Below, piece by piece: positions 24,299-32,624 of a DNA stretch of 64,000 bases (its first letter is position 1; the number at the start of each line of letters is the position of its first letter). The notes beneath the pieces were generated by a model that was not told the origin of the DNA, ran no database searches, and saw only the letters and a list, made by a program, of their open reading frames with translations. The stretch comes from Oscillospiraceae bacterium (lineage in GTDB: Bacteria > Bacillota > Clostridia > Saccharofermentanales > Fastidiosipilaceae). The stretch is taken from the NCBI GenBank assembly GCA_029983685.1, contig JASBZA010000007.1, positions 32,096 to 96,095 of the forward strand, written 5' to 3'. The position numbers and the translations under genes are program-made.

Positions 24299-26134
24299 TT
24301 GGATAGGGCTAATACTTTAATTAATGTATCGGAAGTGTCCTATACCTATGACATGGGCACACCGGAGGCTTTGGATGCGGTCAAGGCGGTTTCTTTTAAA
24401 CTGGAACCGGGCCAGCACCTGGCTATTTTAGGTCGCAACGGATCGGGCAAGTCTACCTTGTCCAGGCTCCTGAACGGCCTCTTGTTGCCCAGCGAAGGCC
24501 GGGTCCTGGTTTTAGATATGGATACCCGCAAGGAAGAAGATATTTGGCCTATCCGCTCTCAGTTGGGCATGGTTTTCCAAAATCCCGACAATCAGATTGT
24601 GGCAACCACCGTAGAAGAAGATGTTGCTTTCGGTTTGGAGAATTTGGGTGTTCCCGGTGACCTCATGGTCCAAAGAGTTCAGATGAGTTTGGAGCAAGTA
24701 GGTTTATGGGATTATAGAGAGAGCCAGCCGGCCGATCTTTCCGGCGGCCAAAAGCAGAAACTAGCGGTTGCCGGTGTCTTTGCCATGCAGCCGTCTTGCA
24801 TTATCTTAGATGAAGCGACCTCTATGCTGGACCCTAGAAGTCGGAATGAACTTCTGGACTTGCTGGAGCGGATGCGGCAAGAAGAAAATATCAGCATTAT
24901 CAATGTGACCCACCACATGGATGAGGTCTTACACGCGGACCATGTCTTGGTCATGCATGAAGGCCGGGTGGTTTTATCCGGTAAACCCTCCGAGGTCTTT
25001 TATGAAGCCGACTTAATTAAGTCTCTGGGGCTGGACGTTCCGGCCTATGTGGAAGTGACCTTGTCTTTGGCCAAGTATCTCAAGAAAGATATTCGTGTTA
25101 AGGATATCGAAAGTCCCGAACGAGCCTCTGAGTATATAAAAGACATTTTAACCGGCCTCAGCGCACAAGATCTGAAAAATTTGGAAGCTTACAAAGACCG
25201 GTCTGATATATTAAGTCACAAAGCACTCTATGCGAAAATCCAGCAAGTGGATTCCGAAGAAGAGGCCGTACTGAAGGTTAAGAATTTAAGCCATGTGTAC
25301 CACCGAGGCCGCTTAGACCAGATACATGCCATCCACGATATCAGCTTTGACTTGAAAAAAGCGGAGTTTTTGGGCATTGCGGGCCATACCGGGTCGGGCA
25401 AGTCTACCTTGATTCAGCACTTGAACGGTCTGATTCCGGTCCAGGAAGGGTCCATTGAAGTTTTGGGCCTAGACGCCACGAAAAAAGAAAATATCCCCGC
25501 CATCCGTAAGAAGGTCGGCATGGTATTCCAATACCCCGAACAGCAGCTTTTTGCCGAGACCATTCTGGATGACGTATCGTACGGACCCAAGCGCTTAGGG
25601 ATGTCCGAAGAAGAAGCCAGGCAGAGCTCTTTGGACGCCTTGGCCATGGTTGGTCTTCAAGACATAGAGACCGACCGGTCTCCTTTTGAATTATCCGGAG
25701 GCCAGATGCGGCGAGTAGCCATTGCCGGAATTTTGGCCATGAAGCCGGAGATATTGATATTGGACGAACCGGCCGCGGGTTTGGATCCCCAGGGCCGAGA
25801 TGAGATTTTTACGACCTTGAAGGCACTCCAGGCCAAAGGGGTCAGCATTATTTTCGTGTCGCATTCTATGGATGACCTGGCCCGTTTGGCAGACCGCATT
25901 ATGGTCTTGAAGCAAGGCCGCTTGCAGGCGCTGGACACAGTCGACAAGATATTTTCCGACAGTCGTCTGGTTACGGAAAATGACTTATCCGTCCCCCAGG
26001 TCATGCTTTTCGCTGACCGAATCAGGAAGGGGATTTTTCCGGAGTTGGATAATAGGCTTTTTAGACCGGAAGATTTGCTTTACCGTATTTGCCAAGAGGC
26101 ACTCCGAGGAGCTTCTAGAGGAGGTTCTAAATGA
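24299..26134 (+). CDS. ecfA: Energy-coupling factor ATPases EcfA1 and EcfA2 fused in one protein
   Basis: A 611-residue protein with two complete ABC ATPase domains. The first has Walker A GRNGSGKST at 45-53, signature LSGGQKQKLAVAG and Walker B CIILDEATSMLD. The second has Walker A GHTGSGKST at 362-370, signature LSGGQMRRVAIAG and Walker B ILILDEPAAGLD. A linker of about 80 residues joins them. In most Firmicutes EcfA1 and EcfA2 are separate neighbouring genes in this place; here they are one frame. The frame is open back to a GTG at 24248, but that lies inside the terminator; a TTG at 24299, 9 bases after an AGGGAGA site, is the likely start. The pair powers uptake of vitamins by ECF transporters with EcfT and S components. 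Confidence 0.92.
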   Translation: MDRANTLINVSEVSYTYDMGTPEALDAVKAVSFKLEPGQHLAILGRNGSGKSTLSRLLNGLLLPSEGRVLVLDMDTRKEEDIWPIRSQLGMVFQNPDNQIVATTVEEDVAFGLENLGVPGDLMVQRVQMSLEQVGLWDYRESQPADLSGGQKQKLAVAGVFAMQPSCIILDEATSMLDPRSRNELLDLLERMRQEENISIINVTHHMDEVLHADHVLVMHEGRVVLSGKPSEVFYEADLIKSLGLDVPAYVEVTLSLAKYLKKDIRVKDIESPERASEYIKDILTGLSAQDLKNLEAYKDRSDILSHKALYAKIQQVDSEEEAVLKVKNLSHVYHRGRLDQIHAIHDISFDLKKAEFLGIAGHTGSGKSTLIQHLNGLIPVQEGSIEVLGLDATKKENIPAIRKKVGMVFQYPEQQLFAETILDDVSYGPKRLGMSEEEARQSSLDALAMVGLQDIETDRSPFELSGGQMRRVAIAGILAMKPEILILDEPAAGLDPQGRDEIFTTLKALQAKGVSIIFVSHSMDDLARLADRIMVLKQGRLQALDTVDKIFSDSRLVTENDLSVPQVMLFADRIRKGIFPELDNRLFRPEDLLYRICQEALRGASRGGSK

Positions 26135-26931
26135 ATAGTTTGACTCTGGGCAATTACTATCCGGGGAATTCGCTATTACATAAAATAGATCCCAGAATCA
26201 AGTTGTCCTTGTCTCTGGTTTTTATGATTGGCATCTTTTTTCTGGATAAGCCCTTATCTTTGGGTGTTTATGCTTTGGGCATTTTGGTCCTTATCCTGAT
26301 TTCTCGAATTGATGCACTTACCATCCTAAAGCAGGTTCGCCCTGTTATCTTTTTCTCCATCTTTGCCTTTATCATTAATATCTTTTCAGTCCCGGGTGAT
26401 GTTTTGGCCCGTCTGGGCCCTTTGCAAATCACCAGAGAGGGTCTTATAACAGGCTTCTTGATGATGTCTCGCCTTATACTCCTGGTAATAGGCTCATCCT
26501 TGCTGATGACCTTGACGACTACCTCTTTACTGTTGGCTGATTCCATCGAATCTTTGCTGAGCCCGCTTAAGGTCGTCAAGGTGCCGGTCCACGATATAGC
26601 CATGATGATTTCGATAGCGCTTCGCTTTATTCCGACTTTAGCCGATGAAGCCGACAAGATTATGAAAGCTCAATCGGCTAGGGGAGCGAACTATGATACG
26701 GGGAAATTTTTCGACCGTATCAAGGGTATGGTCACCATTTTAATCCCGCTCTTTGTTTCCGCTATTAAAAGGGCTGAAGATTTGGCCGTGGCCATGGAGT
26801 CCAGATGCTATAGGGGAGACATGGAAAGAACCAAATATAAACCCCTCAAGCTCCAAACCCGTGATATCGTCTTCCTGATTGTGGCTCTCCTCTTTATGAC
26901 CGGCGTCTTGCTCATTCAATTTCTGCTTTAA
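26131..26931 (+). CDS. ecfT: Energy-coupling factor transmembrane protein EcfT
   Basis: A 266-residue membrane protein with about five to six helices and the EcfT coupling motifs: the ARG of AQSARGANYDTG and a second Arg-rich helix around AVAMESRCYRG. It links the ATPase pair to substrate-binding S components. It overlaps ecfA by 4 bases (ATGA) and shares one base with truA. Confidence 0.95.
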   Translation: MNSLTLGNYYPGNSLLHKIDPRIKLSLSLVFMIGIFFLDKPLSLGVYALGILVLILISRIDALTILKQVRPVIFFSIFAFIINIFSVPGDVLARLGPLQITREGLITGFLMMSRLILLVIGSSLLMTLTTTSLLLADSIESLLSPLKVVKVPVHDIAMMISIALRFIPTLADEADKIMKAQSARGANYDTGKFFDRIKGMVTILIPLFVSAIKRAEDLAVAMESRCYRGDMERTKYKPLKLQTRDIVFLIVALLFMTGVLLIQFLL

Positions 26932-27710
26932 TGAAAGCCCGAAAGGATAGAAATTTGACAGCACAACAAGAACACAGGCGTATTAAACTGGTCACAGAGT
27001 ACAGGGGGACCCGTTATGCGGGCTGGCAGTACCAGGATAACGCCCTTACAGTCCAGGCGGCCTTGGAGAAGGCCTTGTCCGAGCTTTTGAAGCGTCCGGT
27101 TAAGCTTATTGGTTGTTCCCGGACCGATGCCGGTGTTCACGCTCTAAATCATGTCAGTCACTTTAACGGTGCCTGCCCGGTACCATTGGACAAACTGCCG
27201 CTGGCCCTGATTCCTTTTTTGCCTTCAGATATAGCCGTGAAAGAAGCTATAGAAGTCAATGAAACTTTTCATGCCCGTTTTTCGGCCAAAGGTAAGTCTT
27301 ATTTTTACCAAGTATGGAATAAGCCGTACAGGTCGGCCCTTCTAAGTCCTTACACCTACCATGAACCCCGTGATTTGGACTTGGGAGCTATGCAAGAAGC
27401 TTGTAAGCATTTTATCGGCACCCATGATTTTGCGGGTTTTATGGCGACCGGCTCACAGGCCAAAACCACCGTCCGAACCATCTATGATTTGCATATAGAA
27501 ATCCCGCAAGACGGCCTGATTCAAATTAGGATTCACGGAGACGCTTTCCTCTACAACATGGTCCGCATCATTGCCGGTACGTTACTTTATGTCGGTCTGG
27601 GAAAAATTAATGCTTCCGAAATAGAAGCTATCATTGCGTCCAAAGACCGCAAGAAAGCCGGTAAGACCCTGGAAGCCAAGGGCCTTTTCCTAGAAAGGGT
27701 GTATTATTAA
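26931..27710 (+). CDS. truA: tRNA pseudouridine(38-40) synthase TruA
   Basis: A 259-residue protein with the catalytic aspartate D66 in CSRTDAGVHAL and the C-terminal FLYNMVRIIAGTL motif. It makes pseudouridine in the anticodon arm. The ATG at 26931 overlaps the ecfT stop (TAATG) but has no ribosome site; a TTG at 26955, preceded by AAAGGATAG, is a possible alternative start that would shorten the protein by eight residues. In many Firmicutes rplM and rpsI follow truA; here they do not. Confidence 0.96.
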   Translation: MKARKDRNLTAQQEHRRIKLVTEYRGTRYAGWQYQDNALTVQAALEKALSELLKRPVKLIGCSRTDAGVHALNHVSHFNGACPVPLDKLPLALIPFLPSDIAVKEAIEVNETFHARFSAKGKSYFYQVWNKPYRSALLSPYTYHEPRDLDLGAMQEACKHFIGTHDFAGFMATGSQAKTTVRTIYDLHIEIPQDGLIQIRIHGDAFLYNMVRIIAGTLLYVGLGKINASEIEAIIASKDRKKAGKTLEAKGLFLERVYY

Positions 27711-27729
27711 GCCTAAGCCTAATTAGTGC

Positions 27730-27735
27730 TATAAT
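27730..27735 (+). promoter_or_regulatory. -10 element of the pncB promoter
   Basis: A perfect TATAAT lies 50 bases before the pncB start. The matching -35 (TTAAGC at 27707-27712, 17-base spacing) is weak. Confidence 0.5.
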
Positions 27736-27784
27736 TATCAAGATATGACTTTTTACTCGAGGAGAGAACGGAAAGGAAATTAAT

Positions 27785-29242
27785 ATGGAATATAAACATA
27801 TTAGCCAAAACAAGACCATGTTGACCGACTACTACGAACTGACCATGTCCCAGGCCTATTTTAACCAGGGCCTCAAGGACACCATCGCTTACTTCGACAT
27901 CTTCTTTCGCAAGGTACCGGACGGCGGAGGCTATGCCATTATGGCAGGCTTAGAGCAGGCCATCAGCTATGTGGAAAATCTGCATTTTACTGAGGAAGAC
28001 CTGGAGTTCTTAAGGCAGACCGGTGATTTCTCGGAGGACTTTTTGGCCTATCTGAGAGACATGGAGTTTTCCTGCGATATTTGGGCCATCCCCGAAGGTA
28101 CACCGATTTTCCAAGGTGAGCCTATCTTGAAGGTCAGAGGTCCTATTATTCAAGCTCAGATTATTGAGACTATGCTCCTTCTTACCATTAACCACCAATC
28201 CCTTATTGCGACCAAGTCGTCGCGTATCGTGAGCCAGGCAGCCGGCCGTCCCGTTATGGAGTTCGGTGCCAGGAGAGCACAAGGGTCTGATGCGTCCGTT
28301 CTCGGAGCCAGAGCAGCCTATATCGGCGGCGTAGCGTCTACGTCATGTACCCTGGCCGGCGAGATTTTCGGCATCCCCTTGTCCGGGACCATGGCCCACA
28401 GCTTTGTTCAGCTACACGATTCGGAATTCGAATCCTTTAAGGCCTATGCCGAATCCTATCCGGATAACACGGTTCTTTTGATTGATACTTATAATGTATT
28501 AGAGTCCGGTCTTCCCAATGCTATACGTACGGCCAAAGAGGTATTGGAACCTATGGGTAAGAGGCTTAAGGGTGTCCGTATTGACTCCGGCGATATTACT
28601 TATCTAAGCCAGGCATGCCGCAAGGTTTTGGACGAAGCGGGTTTAGAAGATTGCAATATTGTAATCAGTAACTCTCTAGACGAATACATCATCCGCGAAA
28701 TCTTAATCCAAGGGGCCAAAGTGGATTCCTTTGGTGTAGGCGAAAGGCTCATTACATCCAAGAGTGAACCGGTTTTCGGTGGCGTTTATAAACTGTCTGC
28801 TGTAGAGGACGAAGACGGTAAGATTGAACCTCGTATGAAGATTTCTGATTCGGTCGTTAAAATTACCAATCCCGGCTCTAAGTCACTTTACCGCTTTATC
28901 GATAATAAGACAGGCAAAGCCGTAGCCGACCTGATTACGTTGGCCGATGAAAAAATTAATTCGGACCACCCCTATGAACTCTTCGATCCCGAAGCAACCT
29001 GGAAGCGCCAGACCGTTATGGACTATACCCTGGTTCCATTACTGAAACCTATTTTTCAGGGAGGGAAGCTGGTCTATGACCTGCCTACGATTGAAGAAAT
29101 AAGAGACTATTCTAAAGAACAGATGAAGACCTTGTGGCCCTCTGTGACTCGTCTGGATAACCCTCATATTTATTATGTAGACTTGTCACAGAAATTGTGG
29201 GACCTCAAGCATCAGATTTTGTGTCAACCTAAGAAACACTAA
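27785..29242 (+). CDS. pncB: Nicotinate phosphoribosyltransferase
   Basis: A 485-residue enzyme joining nicotinate to phosphoribosyl pyrophosphate for NAD salvage. Typical motifs: MLTDYYELTMSQAYF at the start, EFGARRAQGSDA near residues 159-170, the GVRIDSGD phosphate region and GVGERLITSKSEPVFGGVYKL. The length matches the Firmicutes form. A GAAAGGAAA ribosome site precedes the ATG. The next gene follows after 12 bases. Confidence 0.95.
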   Translation: MEYKHISQNKTMLTDYYELTMSQAYFNQGLKDTIAYFDIFFRKVPDGGGYAIMAGLEQAISYVENLHFTEEDLEFLRQTGDFSEDFLAYLRDMEFSCDIWAIPEGTPIFQGEPILKVRGPIIQAQIIETMLLLTINHQSLIATKSSRIVSQAAGRPVMEFGARRAQGSDASVLGARAAYIGGVASTSCTLAGEIFGIPLSGTMAHSFVQLHDSEFESFKAYAESYPDNTVLLIDTYNVLESGLPNAIRTAKEVLEPMGKRLKGVRIDSGDITYLSQACRKVLDEAGLEDCNIVISNSLDEYIIREILIQGAKVDSFGVGERLITSKSEPVFGGVYKLSAVEDEDGKIEPRMKISDSVVKITNPGSKSLYRFIDNKTGKAVADLITLADEKINSDHPYELFDPEATWKRQTVMDYTLVPLLKPIFQGGKLVYDLPTIEEIRDYSKEQMKTLWPSVTRLDNPHIYYVDLSQKLWDLKHQILCQPKKH

Positions 29243-29254
29243 GGAGGAAGATGG

Positions 29255-31738
29255 ATGGCCTATAAAGGAATAATTACCATGGAATCCGGCAAGACCATGA
29301 ACTTCGAACTCTTGCCTCAATATGCACCGGAGACCTGTGAGAACTTTGTGAAGCTGATAAAAGAAGGCTTTTATGACGGCTTAATCTTCCACCGTGTCAT
29401 CAACGGTTTTATGATTCAGGGTGGTTGTCCCGACGGTACCGGCACGGGCGGACCGGGTTATCAGATTAAGGGCGAGTTTAGATCAAATGGCTTTCCCAAT
29501 GACCTGGCCCATACCAGGGGCGTACTGTCTATGGCCAGAGCCATGGATCCTGACTCGGCCGGTTCGCAGTTCTTCATCATGCATCAGGATGCCCCGCACT
29601 TAGACGGAGACTATGCCGCCTTCGGCCGCTTGACTTCCGGCTTGGACGTCTTGGACGAAATTGCCACGACACCTACCGACTGGTCGGACCGTCCTATTGA
29701 AGAGCAGAGGATTAAATCAATTACGATGACCCAAATCGGTGAAGCAGATCTTACGGCAGATTCGGATTCTACGGACCGGGAAAGGTTTTATATTACTACC
29801 CCTATCTACTATCCCAGCGATAAGCTTCATATAGGCCACGCTTATTCCACGGTAGCGGCCGATACTTTGGCCCGCTATCAGCGCCTCAAGGGTAAGGACG
29901 TCATGTTCCTGACCGGTATGGACGAACATGGCCAGAAAATTCAGGATGTGGCGAAAGAGGTGGGCATGGAGCCTCAGGCCTATGTCGACAAAATGGCAGT
30001 GGGTATTAAGGACCTATGGTCTTTGATGAATATCAGCTACGACCGCTTCATCCGCACGACTGACGCTCATCACGAAAAGGCTGTCCAAGAGATTTTCCAA
30101 AAGCTTTACGACCAAGATGATATCTACCTGGGGGCTTATGAAGGCTGGTATTGCACGTCCTGTGAGGCCTTCTGGACCGAGGCCCAACTAAACGAAGGCA
30201 AGTGCCCTGACTGTGGCGGTCCTGTGACTTTGACCAAAGAAGAATCTTACTTTTTCCGTTTAAGTAAGTATGAAGAGGCTTTGAAGAAACTCTTTCAAGA
30301 GCGGACTGACTTCCTCCAGCCGGAATCCTCTCGTAAGGAGATGATGTCTTTCTTGGACCAGGGCCTGGAAGATATTGCCGTTTCCAGGACATCTTTTGAT
30401 TGGGGGGTACAGGTTCCTTTTAACCCCAAGCACGTCATTTATGTCTGGATTGACGCTTTGTCGAACTATATTACGGCTCTGGGCTATCCGGAAGATCAGG
30501 ACGGCGACTTCTCACATTACTGGCCTGCAGATATTCATCTCATGGCCAAAGAAATCGTCCGCTTCCACACTATTATTTGGCCCGCTATTTTGCTGGCCCT
30601 GGATTTACCTCTGCCCAAGCATGTCTTTGCCCACGGCTGGCTCTTATTGAATGACTCCAAGATGTCCAAGTCCAAAGGCAATGTCGTGGACCCAGTGGTC
30701 TTGAGTGAACGCTACGGTGTGGACAGCTTGCGGTATTTCCTCTTAAGAGAAGTGCCCTTCGGCCATGACGGTAACTTCACCAATGAAGCTCTGGTTGAGC
30801 GGATTAATTCGGATTTGGCCAACGACCTAGGAAACCTCCTAAGCCGCACCACGGCCATGGTTCATAAATATTTTGAGGGTTCTCTGCCCGACGAAAGAAA
30901 AGCCGATCCGTTAGACGCCGAGATTGAAGCTTTGGCCAAAGAAACAGCACAAGAAGTCGACCAATATCTGGAAGCCATGCAATTTAGTTTTGCCCTGGCC
31001 TCTATCTGGAAGTTTATCGGCCGCTGCAACAAATATATTGATGAGACCCAACCCTGGGTTTTGGGTAAACAAAAAGACGAAAGACCCGAAGATGCCGCCC
31101 GCCTGGCAAGGGTCTTGGCGAATCTCTTGGAAGCCTTGCGCCTGGTCGGTGTTTTACTGACACCCTTCATGCCGGAGACATCCGAAGCCATTTTGGACAG
31201 GCTCCATGTGGACCCGGCCCATCGCTGGGATACATCTTTTGCGGACTTCAAGACTGCCGAGCCGATTTTACCGGGAGAGCCTTTGTTTCCACGCTTGGAT
31301 ATGAAAGAAGAGATTGCCTGGTTGGACGGTGAGTTAGCTAAGCACATGGCCCAGGCCAAAGCCAAGGCCGAGGCGGAGGCAAAGAAAGCGGAGCCGGCTA
31401 AGCATAAAGAAGAAATCGTCTACGACCAGTTTGAAGCCATGGAATTCGTTGTGGCCCAAGTCCTTAGCTGCAAGAAAGTTGAGAAGGCCGACAAACTCTT
31501 AGAGTTCAGCCTGGATATTGGCGAAGAAGAGCCCCGAACCGTTGTCTCGGGTATTGCCATGGCCTATCGTCCGGAGGATTTAGTGGGACGCAAGGTCGTC
31601 TACCTGGCCAATCTCAAGGCCCGCAAAATCCGTGGTGTCATGTCGCAAGGCATGATTCTGTCGTCCGAGGATCCAGATGGCCGCTTGGCCCTGTTGGAAG
31701 TCGATGACTCCATGCCGGCCGGTGCGACGATTACTTAA
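29255..31738 (+). CDS. metG: Cyclophilin peptidyl-prolyl isomerase fused to methionyl-tRNA synthetase
   Basis: One continuous 827-codon frame. Residues 1-165 are a complete cyclophilin-type isomerase: IFHRVINGFMIQGG (R47, F52, M53, Q55), SAGSQFFIMH (Q105) and DYAAFGRL. After a short acidic linker (165-175), residues 176-827 are a complete methionyl-tRNA synthetase: FYITTPIYYPSDKLHIGH (HIGH at 192-195), zinc cysteines C300, C303, C317 and C320, KMSKS at 469-473, an anticodon-binding helical region, a Lys/Ala-rich linker and a C-terminal EMAPII-like tRNA-binding domain (about 720-827). The two enzymes are normally separate. No ATG or ribosome site lies at the junction; the nearest in-frame ATG is codon 158, inside the last isomerase strand, with no evident Shine-Dalgarno site. 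An AAGGAGG site precedes the first ATG. tatD follows, as is usual for metG. Confidence 0.93.
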   Translation: MAYKGIITMESGKTMNFELLPQYAPETCENFVKLIKEGFYDGLIFHRVINGFMIQGGCPDGTGTGGPGYQIKGEFRSNGFPNDLAHTRGVLSMARAMDPDSAGSQFFIMHQDAPHLDGDYAAFGRLTSGLDVLDEIATTPTDWSDRPIEEQRIKSITMTQIGEADLTADSDSTDRERFYITTPIYYPSDKLHIGHAYSTVAADTLARYQRLKGKDVMFLTGMDEHGQKIQDVAKEVGMEPQAYVDKMAVGIKDLWSLMNISYDRFIRTTDAHHEKAVQEIFQKLYDQDDIYLGAYEGWYCTSCEAFWTEAQLNEGKCPDCGGPVTLTKEESYFFRLSKYEEALKKLFQERTDFLQPESSRKEMMSFLDQGLEDIAVSRTSFDWGVQVPFNPKHVIYVWIDALSNYITALGYPEDQDGDFSHYWPADIHLMAKEIVRFHTIIWPAILLALDLPLPKHVFAHGWLLLNDSKMSKSKGNVVDPVVLSERYGVDSLRYFLLREVPFGHDGNFTNEALVERINSDLANDLGNLLSRTTAMVHKYFEGSLPDERKADPLDAEIEALAKETAQEVDQYLEAMQFSFALASIWKFIGRCNKYIDETQPWVLGKQKDERPEDAARLARVLANLLEALRLVGVLLTPFMPETSEAILDRLHVDPAHRWDTSFADFKTAEPILPGEPLFPRLDMKEEIAWLDGELAKHMAQAKAKAEAEAKKAEPAKHKEEIVYDQFEAMEFVVAQVLSCKKVEKADKLLEFSLDIGEEEPRTVVSGIAMAYRPEDLVGRKVVYLANLKARKIRGVMSQGMILSSEDPDGRLALLEVDDSMPAGATIT

Positions 31739-31762
31739 GACAAAACGGAGCAAAAATATTAC

Positions 31763-32548
31763 ATGTACTTTGATACGCATACCCACTTGAACGACCGGCC
31801 TTTTACTGAGGACTTGGATGCTTATATCGCCAGGGCCAAAGTGGCCGGTGTCAAGCGAATGAACCTGGTCGCCTATGACCTGCCTTCTTCTGTGCGAGCG
31901 GTAGATTTGAGCCGCGACCGTGACGGTCTTTATGCCGTTATCGGTATTCATCCTCATGGTGCGGATAGCTGGAACGAGGAAGCAGCTGAGACCTTGACTC
32001 GTCTGGCACGTGAGCCCCGGGTGGTCGCCATAGGTGAAATCGGTTTGGATTACCATTTCGATGACAGGCGCTCGGATGAGGTTCAGGCCCGGGCATTTTG
32101 CGGACAAATGGACTTGGCTTATGCCTTGGATCTCCCGGTGGTCATCCATGCCCGAGACGCTGACCGAGATATCTATGATTTAGTGAAGACTAAGAAAGAA
32201 AAGGGCAAATTAAGAGATTTGCCCGGCGTTTTTCATTGCTATTCTTCAGACCTGGATTTGGCCGATAAGTTATTAGACTTGGGTTTTTATCTGGGCTTTG
32301 ATGGGCCGGTTACCTTTAAGAACGGCAAAGAAAATTTGGCCGTGGCATCGGCTATCCCTTTGGACCGCCTGGTTTTAGAAACCGATTGTCCCTATCTGGC
32401 CCCTGTCCCTAAGAGAGGTTCTACCAATGAGCCTTCTTTCCTGCCTTTTATAGGCCAAAAAATTGCCCAAGCCAGAGGTATGAGCGAAGAGAATTTGGCC
32501 AGGCAAACAATGGAAAACAGTCTGAAACTATTCGGCATCGAGCCTTAA
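31763..32548 (+). CDS. tatD: TatD family metal-dependent hydrolase
   Basis: A 261-residue TIM-barrel protein with the TatD metal-binding motifs: DTHTHLND at residues 4-11, the GEIGLDYHFD region, VIHARDADRD, FHCYSS and LETDCPYLAPVP. These enzymes are nucleases of the YcfH/TatD type. Location right after metG is widespread among Firmicutes. The ribosome site is modest (ACGGAGC). Confidence 0.94.
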   Translation: MYFDTHTHLNDRPFTEDLDAYIARAKVAGVKRMNLVAYDLPSSVRAVDLSRDRDGLYAVIGIHPHGADSWNEEAAETLTRLAREPRVVAIGEIGLDYHFDDRRSDEVQARAFCGQMDLAYALDLPVVIHARDADRDIYDLVKTKKEKGKLRDLPGVFHCYSSDLDLADKLLDLGFYLGFDGPVTFKNGKENLAVASAIPLDRLVLETDCPYLAPVPKRGSTNEPSFLPFIGQKIAQARGMSEENLARQTMENSLKLFGIEP

Positions 32549-32563
32549 ATCCGGGTAAAATTC

Positions 32564-32608
32564 TTGCATGAGCGTTAGTGAGAAGATTATAATTAACACT
32601 TGCTAACG
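32564..32608 (+). promoter_or_regulatory. Promoter with flanking inverted repeat
   Basis: TTGCAT (32564-32569), an 18-base spacer and TATAAT (32588-32593) precede the lipoprotein gene. The inverted repeat CGTTAG (32573-32578) and CTAACG (32603-32608) brackets the -10 element and could be an operator. Confidence 0.6.
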
Positions 32609-32624
32609 GATTGGAGAAGCTTAT

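Noticed and set aside
29150..29260. T-box or other tRNA-responsive leader before the metG fusion
   Set aside because: Only 12 bases separate pncB from the fusion gene, leaving no room for a leader.
31580..32149. 189-codon frame on the minus strand
   Set aside because: It spans the end of the metG fusion and the start of tatD in antisense, with no supporting signal.
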